DNA of 64,000 bases from Clonostachys chloroleuca (lineage: Eukaryota > Ascomycota > Sordariomycetes > Hypocreales > Bionectriaceae): positions 6,572,001 to 6,636,000 of the forward strand of contig JBANAY010000003.1 in the NCBI GenBank assembly GCA_037952775.1. The letters are read 5' to 3'. The number at the start of each line of letters is the position of its first letter. Position 1 is the first letter of the stretch. Made by a program: the position numbers and the translations under genes. Shown piece by piece: positions 22,607 to 33,043 of this stretch. The notes beneath the pieces were generated by a model. It was not told where the DNA came from. It was given only the letters and a program-made list of their open reading frames with translations, and did not search any database.

Positions 22607-25044
22607 ATGGAAGACCAAAGGACGACGCGCGCTACCAAATGGGGTGCGGCATGTGCTCCCTGTGCTGCGGGCAAGACGCGATGCATTCGCAGTGACTCTG
22701 AATCTCCGGGCGCCTGTGACCGGTGCCGGAAATTGGGGAAGCAGTGCTCTGATCGGGCTCCCAGACCAAGGAAGAAGCGACAGGCTAAGACAGCGTACGT
22801 TGCGTTGGCTCGTTCATATTTCCCCTTTCGTTCATACCCACCACCATCATTGTTATGACATGCAAGTCCGACGATGCTCGAGTGGCTGGAACTGGACACT
22901 ATTAGACCCCGAACCACTAATTGTTTTCTCGATCGGCTAACAATATTCAATATGACAGAAAATCATCCCAGTCTACGGGGATTTCTAATGACCTGGTAGA
23001 AGCATTCGAAGCCTTGGGCCAGAGCAGTATTGAAACCACGCCAAGCTTCAACCAACTCGGTCCGTCGTCTCCAGCTAGGACAGGATCGCAAGCCCAAGGT
23101 AGACCAAGCGAGGAGAGTGTCCCCAGTGCGCCAGTTCTTGGCCTAGGATTTGGTCCACCTCAATCCTGCACATGCAGCATGCCCACGGACAGGGAAGACC
23201 ACATGCCCTTGGAGTCTGACGAAACGTTGCTGGCTATCTACAGGAGCCAACTCTCTGCCAGTTTTCCATTTGTCATTATTCCAGCTAGCTCAACGCCGAG
23301 ACAACTGCAGGTAGAGCGGCCCTTCCTTTTCAAGGTGGTTAGGATGGTGGCCAGTGTACGCAATTTATCCTCGATAAGAGGACAGAGCCAGTCTGTCCTC
23401 CGACACGTCTCTGAATCCATGCTCCTCAGATCAGAACGCTCTCTCGATCTTTTGCAAGGTATATTGGTCTTTCTAGGATTTTATCATTACCACTGTATGA
23501 CCCATGCGCAGTTCGGCAATCTGGTTCATTTGGCTGCGAGTCTCGTAGAGGACATGAACCTGAACGTATCTTATTCGCCCCAAAATAGCGCGGGCATCCT
23601 TCCTTTAATGCGGGGTCAAGGTGCGAAGTCAAGGACGAATGAGGAGAATCGGACACTACTTGGCGTGTGGTATATGAGTTCAAAGTGAGTTCACATCGTA
23701 TCTTTTGAATTTACTGTCGTTGATACTAATGTTGTCTCAGTGCTGCTCTGGTAACCAAGCACTTAGGGCCTGCAAGGTACACGAAGGATCTGGACCACTG
23801 CCTCAGAGAACTTGAAAGTATCGCGGAATACGAGTCAGACCAATTAGCAGTGCAGCTCGTCCGCTTTCAAAACACCACCAACAAGATATTCCATTTCCAT
23901 TGCAGAGATCAGCAAATGGATGAACTCCCTGGCGCCCAGAAAGTCCCGGACACGGAATGCTTGGAAGTGTTCCAGGCGGAGTTAGACAACTTATGGCACG
24001 CTACGTCTCCCAAGCTCAGATCCAATTGTAGGAAGATCACTCGCTTGAAAACCCTCACGAGCATTGCTGACACAAAGTCTTGGAGTAGGCCTTATTTCGT
24101 GCCATTACAGAAGTGCGTATCTGCAGCTACTTGAGCCTCTACTGAACGGAGCGCATCTCCCCGGCGCCGTATCTCAAACATTCGACTCCCTGTCACTCTC
24201 TGGCCTATTCAAAGTCAACCTCTTTTCGCATTTCACGGCTGCACTAAAGGCCTGGTTCGACAATTGGCTCGCCCTGCCTGTGTGCTCCTACTTCCACATG
24301 CCCCAGCCAGTCTCCTTTCAGCTATTTCATGCCTGCCGGGCTCTCATTCGATGGGTCAGGGCGGCTGGACCAAACGCCATTCGGCGCCCCGACTCCGGCG
24401 TCAACATGAACACATCACGTGGATCTACAGCTCCTAAGCAGGCACTCCCAGCAATGAGCGGAATCCCAGAATGCCCGGAGCTAAGTTCAATAGAGCCTCC
24501 TATTTCGCACTCGCCTGCAACGATGCCCACACAGCCCCTTGACTCACTGAAGGCTAAGGTGCTTGAGCAAGCTGATCTTCGAATTGACGTATTCGGCCTC
24601 TTGGATTCCATGACTGTCCGTTTCGAGTCTGCGAGCAAAGAAATGGAAGCTGCTCAAGGAGGTACGTGGAATAACAATACTTGGGACGTGGCTGCAGATC
24701 ACATCAGGATCAAGAAGGCGAAGATCGAAAAGTGGTGCGAGATCACGGCGGCAGTAGGTAATGAGGGCCGTGCCGGGCAGTCTTACCAGGTAAACGGGGC
24801 TGTTGAAGCACCTAGAGAATTCAGAGATCGAGAGGTGGCAACAGAGTGGAGGATGGATGGCTTTGAATGGCACGTACCTGTCGATGGTCAAGAGAACGGA
24901 CAATGGGAGGCAGAGCTTTTCGATGAAATAATGATGGACGCCGATATAAGTGCCTTCTTAGATGCTCCTGGAATTTGGGGCCCGGATGCATTGAACGATA
25001 TAGGAGTGACAGGGAGATTGGCCACGGCGAATGCTTTTTGCTAG
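22607..25044 (+). CDS. Zn2Cys6 transcription factor
   Basis: Four exons, 22607-22794, 22959-23684, 23741-24027, 24089-25044; introns 164, 56 and 61 nt, all phase-consistent; 718 residues. The N-terminal cluster CAPCAAGKTRC is followed by a longer than usual loop (10 residues) and CDRCRKLGKQC, then a basic RPRKKR stretch. The middle holds the fungal-specific regulatory domain (ETLLAIYRSQLSASFPFVII, then LGFYHYHCMTHAQFGNLVHL and LLGVWYMSSN across the second join). A C-terminal region rich in Asp/Glu and aromatic residues could be an activation domain. It lies next to the SnoaL-like and dioxygenase genes and is the natural candidate regulator of that group, along with the one at 17.2-19.5 kb. 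Confidence 0.88.
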
Positions 25045-25283
25045 GTGCAAACAGTAGATAGTTGAGGGTTACACGAAACGCATGCAGAAGTATGAATCAA
25101 TTAACGCTTTATAAGACTTCTAAATTTCCTAATAGTTCCAAAACTTCCATCTGGTATCATTCTAATTAGAAACGCTTTTATTGGCCTAGATGCGGTGCTC
25201 GTCTGCATCCAACCAGGATAAACTTCTTGTAGTTGTTATCCGCCGCTGTGAAGATGCAAATATATCAAATCTCTAGTATTCTA

Positions 25284-26215
25284 TCATGCAGTCTCGTGCC
25301 ATAACATCTTCATTGACGCAGAAGCTGGGTATGCAGCAAGCAGTAGCGAAGCAAACTCGGGCATGATGCCTTTGGCCATTGCACCATGGACTGTGACGGG
25401 AGCCCATGAGAGCTGTTTGAGGAACTTGATTTTCCACTTCCCCTCCCAGTCTTGCTGTGCTTGTTTATCCACGGAAGGCGCTCGCTGGGCTCTCTGCATG
25501 AGCAGGTATACCAAGTCGATGTACACCTCGGCCAGCCAGCAAAGCGCATTAATCTTGTCTAACCGGCTGCACGCCTTTGGAGAGAGACTGATTATTTTGT
25601 TCTTGCTCAGCCATGGGGCTGCATCGGACACGTGGTATACAGCAGCGATGAAGATCTGAATCGTCTCGAGGCCGAGCATGAACCGGCCCGGGGGTTGAGG
25701 TTGCTGAGCTGAGTACGAATACGAAAGATGACGTCCTTGGCGTCAACATACACGCCCAGCAAACCCAGCATGCGGTTCATGGTACGCCAGTTGCCAATCA
25801 TGGGCACGATTAGTTTGATGATACCCGCCACCCGACGAGCGAGAGTAGCCAGAAACGAGAGTCGAGCAGCCGAGCACAGTGGGAAGCGGACGCGTAGCAT
25901 GCGAAAGAGCCTCTGAGTAGCCCCGAAGGCCGGCTCCGGAGAGGAAAACGCATCCAGGGAGTCGCATGTGATGCGGAGGCAGTTGCTGATGAAGAAGAGG
26001 GTCGTGTCAGTGCCGCTACGCGTGTTGATGCAGCGGCAGAAGTGGAGAAGCAGACGGTCAAAAGCTGAGCTGCTCGTGTTTGGGGCGGTAACCAGAGCTT
26101 TCTGGACCGCGATGGCATCGGGAGCTGTTGGCAAGGCGGCCTCTGCCACTGGAGGATCGATTTTCTCTACATGGCGCGCATCGTATGCTGAGGCTACGCT
26201 AACAGTAGGGACCAT
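25284..26215 (-). CDS. Pex11-like peroxisomal membrane protein, one-base frameshift
   Basis: About 310 residues if read through the break. Features seen: FDRLLLHFCRCINTRSGTDTTLFF near residue 52, an ARLSFLATLARRVAGIIKLIVP amphipathic/hydrophobic stretch, GLLGVYVDAKDVIF, and after the break FMLGLETIQIFIAAVYHVSD, then a hydrophobic WLAEVYIDLVYLLMQ segment. This pattern resembles fungal Pex11-type proteins, which remodel and divide peroxisomes. The frame breaks at the five-G run 25690-25694 (C run on the coding strand): one more base there would link LSNLNP to PGRFMLGLETI without loss. No splice signals explain it. ATG at 26215. Family call moderate; the lesion may be an assembly undercall. Confidence 0.62.
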
Positions 26216-27178
26216 GGTTGAGCCGGGACTGAGAGTGTGCGTGAGGCCTAGTCATCTGGGTGAAATCTCATCTGGCCCAGGGGGATCGCCAACGAGCAGA
26301 CGCGTGGCTGGGCGGTGATGGTTGGCCAGGTGAGCGACTCGTGAAGGTGGAAGGTCTCGGGAAGTGACCCGGACTGAGCTACCAGGAGTAAATCAACGAT
26401 TAGAAGCGCTATCAGTGGGCAGGCCGAGAATCGGATTTTTTATCAATCAGTCTGTGGGGAGGAAACGTCTCTGATGATGGATTCGGGAGTCGGGATGGAT
26501 TCGCTTAGCGCAGAGACTAAGCGAGACCAAGCGGACCAGTGGTCAGATGGGAGCCGAGTCTGTGGAGCCGCGCTGAAGCAATTACCGTATATCTCGCATG
26601 GATAGGACCTATATCAACAGTCCATACGAAATTCATATCAAGGAGACTTCCGTCTGTGGAAGTCTGAAGCTTCAATTACAATTGCCTCTTGTGTTGCTAA
26701 AACCGTATTTCAGAGGTGCAACGTCTCTGTTCCCAGTTTGGCCTAATTTAGTGGGGCCCGCCCCTAAATGTCTCGCCGTTCAGCGGTCACAGCGGCAAAG
26801 GTCGCCGAAAATGCCCTAATTGAGCGGAATGCCCACCTGAAGATGGCCTAACGCCGCTCCACAAGGTAGAAGTTGCTGAGAGCAATTAATTATGGCATAC
26901 CCTGTACTTCAACGTAGGATATAGTAAGGTAGTTCATGTCTCTCTAACGAGGATATCTAGATTGTGCATCCCACTAACATCCGCACGATATTTTCGAATT
27001 CATAATTGGATACAGGCCATTCAGCAATGAGTTATTTTATGCACAAAAATGAGTTGAGAAAACGGAAGCCTCCAACAATCAACACTCAACACGCTATCAT
27101 GCACTTGACAGAGAAAAAGTCTCTTCAATATCAGATACTCCTCCTGCTGTGATCAAACACTCAAAACTAGGTGCGCCT
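26216..27178. other. Intergenic with a small hairpin
   Basis: No supported gene in about 960 bp. It holds the Pex11-like promoter and the 3' end of the next minus-strand gene. Two overlapping inverted repeats are visible: TCGCTTAG (26501-26508) with CTAAGCGA (26517-26524), and GTCTCTG (26467-26473) with CAGAGAC (26511-26517). Their meaning is unknown. Confidence 0.5.
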
Positions 27179-28329
27179 TTAATCTCGCCCAAGAAGGAAA
27201 GAGTCCCATACCAAGACTACCGCATCCCAAAGAAACCCTAAATAGGAAACAGGTACTGGGGGAATCGGCCATCTATCCGGCTCAGCTTGAAACCAACCCT
27301 TGATCTCCTTTTGATGCACAATGGCCTCGTAAGGATCAACTGTTGCTCGAGTCTGCCGCACTAGCTCACATGCTTCGCGATACATGGCTTGCCTCCTTTC
27401 TGGATCCAAGGAGAGGTGTCTTATTGAAGGCAAAATGCATGCTATGTCATGGTCGCCGCTTTCAGTGGCCATGGATCCATCGAAAATTGGCATGGGCCTT
27501 AAGGCCAGGTTTTTTAAACCAGCGCGGATGTCAAGCCGTCCCCTCGGACTCACGATCCATAGAGGCATGTCTTCATGTCCAACGTCCACGATGACTGTGT
27601 AGTCGGTCATTTCACTACAGTAAGGAGCCTTGGAGAGCTCGCTCTTGGTCCGAGGCTTAGCCCCGTGAGCCTTGGTTCTGACTAGAAGATTCCCCAGATG
27701 TACCACGTGCTTCGGGAGAGGTACAGAGTGGTGACCACCAGTCGAAAGGCGAGGAGTTAGTTCAAAGAATGACAAAGCTGCATTTGAGTCGGTGCCCTCC
27801 AGTCGAGTGGGACAGTACACGGAATACAGCGTCGCTCGGGACGTGAAATTTATGCGGTAGTCATCCCCGTTGGCATCGAAAAGAGGTATCGCACGCAGCT
27901 CTGGACCGTGCCAGGTTGACAGTGCTTTTTCGGCCTTTTCTCGCGAGAGCGTTTGATAGGCCTTCACAGTTTTCTGGGTGATCTCAAGCTGGTCATAGTC
28001 AATGTTTGACATGGACGCGCCTCCCTCAAGTGTGCGTGTCTCGGGCGGCCATCTCTTGTCCGAGTCCACTGAGGTCTCCCATGGATTTTCCCAGGTAATC
28101 CTGTCAGAATGGTCTCCATGGGGTTCAAGGATGAGGTTTTCAAAACCGTCGTCGACAGATGGCTTTGTGGCCAAGCAGATGTCACTTTCGTCGACCGATT
28201 CAACTTCGTTGTCTGGAGAGGGTTAGTAGGCTTTGGGGATACATGAATTGGGATCTTCTGACCTTGCCCATCATCCGAAAATTGTTCCTCCGGGGGTACC
28301 CGAGATGGGGAGACGTCTTCAAGAGCCAT
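27179..28329 (-). CDS. Unrecognised protein, two exons
   Basis: Exons 28329-28263 and 28212-27179 joined across a 50-nt intron (donor GTCAGA, branch ACTAAC, acceptor CAG); 366 residues. The N-terminal 60 residues are acidic and probably disordered (SVDESD stretch). The middle has a regular mix of hydrophobic and charged residues with phrases such as YTVIVDVGHEDMPLWIVSPR and a Met/Arg-rich helix (DPERRQAMYREACELVR). The C-terminal 25 residues are hydrophobic and aromatic (SYLGFLWDAVVLVWDSFLLG), so a membrane-proximal anchor is possible. I recognise no family. Length, splice signals and codon pattern support a real gene. Confidence 0.68.
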
Positions 28330-29199
28330 CGGAATGACGTGGCTAAGACAGCGAGGGAAGAAAATTGAAGCGCGAGTGGTGGCACGATGCCCAGGGTGAT
28401 GGTTTATAAGAGAAAGGATACTGGCAGCCTGGATTCACGAATCGCGATGTCAAGGCAGATCCTGTAGGAAGATGGCGACAATGCCACAATTCGGTGCCTT
28501 GGAGGGGCGGTGCGGAGAGAATTCAGACTGGCCGTGGCCTGCGTGATGTCTGGTGTGGAGATTTTAATTTTAGGATTGGGTAGCAACCTGAAAGAAAGTA
28601 GGGCGCTTCTTTAGGCGCCAACCCTGTTGATCTCGCCACAAATGCTGCCATCCATCGCGCCTACACACTCGCCCACTCGGACAGTTTCGGCTCTCTCCAC
28701 GGCGAGCGATGATGGCTTGGATGGCTATCCAACGAACACCAACAGTCATGGCGCATGCAGGAGGCCGTGTCCGTCGACCTTTGCCGCGCTGACTGCGGCG
28801 GCCATCTGCGGCCACACTCCATGCAGCCAAAGATGGTACAAGTTTAAGCGCTGGCCTTGTGGAGCCATTATGATGGATGTTACGAAGGACTAGGGCAGCG
28901 CGTCAATTGAAACAGAACATCAAATTGGGAGCCCTGAAGCGTAAGGTCGATGTAGCTTGGCGCCAGCCGTTCATAAAGTTATCAGTTGGCTGGTCCTCTC
29001 CGGGTTGGATATGGTTTGCTGCTTAAAATGCCAAACTTCCGCTTCTCAAGTCTGCTTTCTCATTGACTCATCCTTCTCCTCTTTATTTTGGGCATACTTG
29101 TTCAATTATCGGTGAGTCTGAATAGATTTTAGTATCGGCATATGGACATGAGCTGATCAAGGAGATAATGGCAGAACCGCACATTAACGAGTTTTCACC
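28330..29199. other. Divergent intergenic region
   Basis: Between the starts of two unrecognised genes. Short open frames on both strands (28570-28893) lack any feature worth calling. It should contain both promoters. No distinctive motif seen. Confidence 0.45.
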
Positions 29200-30597
29200 A
29201 TGGGTATCCTTTCGATCTCGAAGGGAGCCGAACCTGATACCATAATCCGGGAGATAGAAGCAGCAGAATCGAACTTTAGGGCGCTTGTAGACGCGGCCAT
29301 GACAATCTCGTCTCCTAGAAGTTTGCTGGTCAACTTTGCCGGTGAGATTGACATCACACCGCTCACAAATTTGGTAAATGACCTGATCCTTCTTTTTCAT
29401 GTCTTCCGTCGCATTGCATTGAAGGCAACCGATGCCCAATCTGCGTTGAGAGAGGTCCCACCAAACATCATGAAGAACAACCATTACAACACTCTCTGCC
29501 CGCTTACAGTGTTCCTTCGGATCATCGCCAGCGCTCTCAGCCGGGTCAATCTTCGAAAGGTGAACCTGGATGATATGTTCTCCGAATGGGGCCCAATTAA
29601 GCCACTTCGGGGCGTTATGGTCCAACTTCAGAAGAACTTTCGAACAATCCCAATAGGGGAGAACGAAGTACTCCCAGGTTTCGCAAACTGCATTATCCTT
29701 CACGAGGAACACTCCAAGTTTACAGTTTCCCCCACCGCAGCGGCATATTATGCCCTGGCGGGCATTAATGCTCGTGCAACTGCCGTCCGAAGCCTTTTCC
29801 TTCAACAACTCAGGGCTGGCTGTGGGCCTGGGGTGCGCGACCGAATTGTAAAAATAGAACTGCTTTCGCGGGACTTGGTGAATTATCACAAGACTAGAAG
29901 GGGCGAGGAGAGTGATGAGTGGGATGGTAATCCTTTCAGTGGCCCTGGCAACAACCGAGTCAAGGTTGGAGGGTTTGGTGCATCCATGACGCCAAAGGGA
30001 GAGTACAAGCTGGCGTGTATCATCGATTTCTGGCGATTTGAGATGGAGAGGCCAGAAGCCGTTGAGGAGCGTGCCCTAGGGGCGTTGATTGCTTCAGGTG
30101 GCGAAAGAGGCGCGTGGAATGCCACCTCATGCGCAGAATGGGAGCTCTGGCTCACTAAGCTATCTCGTCAGGATGTTCAACCCGTCCCGTTCGATACAGT
30201 TTACCCCGTTAGGGAGGAGATGGCCAAGTCTGCTACTTGGACGGGCAAGGCTTCCCCAGCTAGTGCCATTCGTGCTCCTTCGAGTGGCAAGAGGGCCGCG
30301 GTTGGTTCGAGGGTAGAGGTGGCCGCAGTATTGCGAGACCCCGTATCGTACTCCATTGAGTCCAGGTTGACATTTCCAGAAAACGGGGAGAAGAAAACAA
30401 CGCCTGGAATAGCGTTCCCTCGTTCCCAGAAGACAACTCAACGTCAGCAACCCACAGTGTCCAGAGGTGGACCATCAGTAGAGCCTATCCTTGCCAAAAC
30501 GAATTCCTTTACCATTCAAAGCAGGCGCCCAGAGGCGAAGCTGACGTCAGATCAGCCTGGAAAGAAGAGAGGGATGTTCTCTAAAATGTTTAGTTAA
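29200..30597 (+). CDS. Unrecognised protein, single exon
   Basis: 465 residues without introns, ATG at 29200. The first 120 residues are largely helical and hydrophobic (TNLVNDLILLFHVFRRIAL, LCPLTVFLRIIASALSRVNL), the centre mixes helices and strands (FTVSPTAAAYYALAGINARA), and the last 120 are Ser/Thr/Pro/Lys-rich and likely disordered, ending in a basic GKKRGMFSKMF tail. No catalytic motif, signal peptide or clear membrane span is visible. The long uninterrupted frame and ordinary codon use make a real gene likely. I do not recognise the family and assign no function. Confidence 0.7.
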   Translation: MGILSISKGAEPDTIIREIEAAESNFRALVDAAMTISSPRSLLVNFAGEIDITPLTNLVNDLILLFHVFRRIALKATDAQSALREVPPNIMKNNHYNTLCPLTVFLRIIASALSRVNLRKVNLDDMFSEWGPIKPLRGVMVQLQKNFRTIPIGENEVLPGFANCIILHEEHSKFTVSPTAAAYYALAGINARATAVRSLFLQQLRAGCGPGVRDRIVKIELLSRDLVNYHKTRRGEESDEWDGNPFSGPGNNRVKVGGFGASMTPKGEYKLACIIDFWRFEMERPEAVEERALGALIASGGERGAWNATSCAEWELWLTKLSRQDVQPVPFDTVYPVREEMAKSATWTGKASPASAIRAPSSGKRAAVGSRVEVAAVLRDPVSYSIESRLTFPENGEKKTTPGIAFPRSQKTTQRQQPTVSRGGPSVEPILAKTNSFTIQSRRPEAKLTSDQPGKKRGMFSKMFS

Positions 30598-30773
30598 TGG
30601 GAATAATTTTTTTCCTTTTCCGAAGGTTATTATTAGGGGGATTGGATTGCAACATTGCTACAGCGTTCAGTTTACCATTCAATTTGAAGGTAACCATTCC
30701 TATCTAGTTATTTTCCAGTTGAACAATGGGCACGGTTCAACTGCTATTATGAGAACTGGATCTCTTCCTGTGC

Positions 30774-32532
30774 CTATTCGACAGTTCGTTCTTTGTACTG
30801 GCGTGCAGAGTAGTGCTCATATCGTGAAGCACAACGAGCTCTGAATGATTTGCCCCATTTTAGAAGAACGGCAAATTGGCCGAGTATAAGAACAGAAACC
30901 AGAAGAATTATGACAAAGACATATGTAATGCCGATCTTCCTGATCCACGGGGTGAGGGTAAATATAAACGCGGTGCTGAAAGCATTGCGAACCACAGTTA
31001 CACCAACAAGCGCGTCGCCGATGACCTGGCTCAGGTTAGCGGGTGATAAAGACATTAGAGGCTTGTAATCAAACGTACATTTTGATAAGAATCCGTCAAA
31101 TAAGTCAACACAACGCTGTTGATTGGGGAAATACCCATGTTGTAGAGAACAACACCAAGGGCAACAAGAGGCCATGGCAATCCGTTGCCGAGTCCAATGC
31201 CGGTCAGAATGGCACCAGCTGGGACCAGAGGGAGAAAAAGGCAAAAGCACCACAGGCGGGTCTCCGGCTCATATACACCCTTGTTGCGGCGGGATAGAAA
31301 TACAACAAGCCAGTCGCTGAGCGGCCCTCCCACAACTCAGCCAATAGTGACGCCAATAATCTTGGGCAAACTCATCAATCCAATTTGAGCTGAATTGAAA
31401 CTGTAAGGAGGTTTCTTCATATATGTCGAATTGGAGGTGGATATAACATCTCCGAGCGCTATCAAAATTCCATAGACGAGAGCAGTAAAGGCCACTGCAG
31501 GTATGGTAGCAAGTAGGATAAAAGGCTGGTACATATGACGCGTAAAGGACTTCAGACTTGCATCAGAAGATACTCCTCCTGTTAGCGAAAGTTTTTTCAG
31601 GTATGTTTTTCTGGGATGCTCTTGTCAACTTGAATCTCGTGCAAGTTTGAAGTTGGCCCCTTCTCTTCGATAAACGCGGAGGTATTGGCATCGGTTTTAG
31701 CTTGGATTCCGTCTCTGTTTTGAACACCAGAACCAGACTTTGCAGACTTCTCTTGATTAGAAGCCCCTTCAGACTCGACCGGATGAATCGATGATGCATC
31801 TGGCTCCTGCTCGGGAATGAATTTTGTCTCTTCATACAAGAAAGCCACGATCAGGGCCAAAGCTCCAATGAAGATGGAATTTCCCCACCACACCCATCTC
31901 CAACCCCGGCTGAGAGAAACATAGCCAGCGAGTAGGGATCCTAAAGGGGCCGCAACTTTCCAGAGCCATACCTATATGCTATTGAGGCTTCCCCGCTGGT
32001 GTACAAAGAAAACATCGGCAATCGTCATCTGCACCATGAGTTCGCCAAGGGCACCAAACCCACACTGGACGATGTTGATGCCCATCAGGTCCCCGTACGT
32101 CATCTGCTTGGCTGACCATATCGCCACCAGAAACTGAGTGATTGCGCTGACTAGGTATAATGGCCGGCGCCCGAGCTTGAGTGCAAATGGGATGAGGAGG
32201 ACAGATCCGATTCCCAAGAAGGCACAGCCGATGGCATAGCTGTTGTTCAACTCGTCGTCACTGAACCCAAGCTCCTTCTGCATGGGACCCCACGTCGGGG
32301 TCGCAGAAGAGGTGAACTCGGAGATCATGGCAGAGTAAAGGCACACGATGGCAAAGTTGAGATATTTGCGCCACTTGGCCCAGTTGAGAGGGTCGTTAGG
32401 GTTGGTGGAAGGTCGAGGCTGGAGAATAATTTCTTTCTTGCCAGAGGCCGCGTTGACATCTTCAAGCAGAACGGTGCCCGGAGGCCACATCGTGGCGACT
32501 CCAGCATCCACGTGCACCTGTGAAGGATGCAT
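30774..32532 (-). pseudogene. Decayed MFS transporter (HOL1/polyamine-transporter-like)
   Basis: The reading resembles HOL1-related fungal MFS transporters: an N-terminal NPNDPLNWAKWRKYLNFAIV block, VFFVHQRGSLNSI after TM6, YEETKF before the long central loop, GGPLSDWLVVFLSRRNKGVY, and IGDALVGVTVVRNAFSTAF after a normal 53-nt intron (31078-31026). It cannot be translated through: an in-frame TAG at 31974-31972 where the family usually has an aromatic residue, a missing base near 31604-31610 in an A run of the coding strand (SIPEK to TYLKKLSL), and an in-frame TGA at 31339-31337 between GVTIG and VVGGPLSDW. Start taken as ATG at 32532. Stops plus a frameshift point to a pseudogene. The divergent DAO gene at 33044 is also broken. 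Confidence 0.85.
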
Positions 32533-33043
32533 GAGTTCTGCTGTAAATTTATATAGCAGGGAATGGAGTTGATGAGTCTGAAATGGCCGAGTGGTAGAGT
32601 TGTTCGTTTCCAATCTCGACCAACATGCTAGGGCATATTTATAGATGCATGCACGGTTCAAGGTTGAATAATCTGGGGAACGGGGAACCAAGATGGTCGC
32701 AACATGCAACCCAGAAAAATGGTTGATATGCCACTGACTCGTGATTGGAGCGGTCTCGAGCCCGCTCTGAAGCTATCCATGTGGGGTAATGAGATCTTAT
32801 GCTACGACGATACTTCACTAGATCATGCCCTTTTGGACTGTTGGCCATGGGTGAAGCGGCGTGGGGCCCGAAAGCCTGGCGCGTGTACTTCCGCATAACT
32901 CTGAAGTAGAACAGAGTAGCTCACCAAGTGTCAACTAAGGGGCAGAGGGTAAGAATACTCCTGTCTGATAAGAAGAGATCTAGAAACTATCGACTCGACT
33001 CGAAATTCTTCAGCCAAACCCATACGACCACCAAATTGCAGAC
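32533..33043. promoter_or_regulatory. Divergent intergenic region of the decayed transporter/oxidase pair
   Basis: About 510 bp between the ATGs of the MFS pseudogene and the DAO pseudogene. It presumably was their shared promoter. No specific site recognised. Confidence 0.45.

Noticed and set aside
25690..25760. An intron joining the two halves of the Pex11-like gene
   Set aside because: The only GT...AG candidate (45 nt) would delete the conserved VYVDAKDVIF block; a one-base loss explains the data better.
17216..26215. Complete biosynthetic gene cluster
   Set aside because: No backbone enzyme (PKS, NRPS, terpene cyclase, DMAT synthase) or P450 is present in the window.
26467..26524. Overlapping 7-8 bp inverted repeats as a terminator or operator
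   Set aside because: Arms are short and chance occurrence in a 1-kb intergenic stretch is likely.
31960..32000. Intron removing the in-frame TAG of the MFS gene
   Set aside because: The only possible segment is 33 nt and would delete VHQRGSLNSI, a conserved part of the family.
30774..32532. Stop-codon readthrough in the MFS gene
   Set aside because: There are two different stops plus a frameshift, and neither stop has a known leaky context; decay is simpler.
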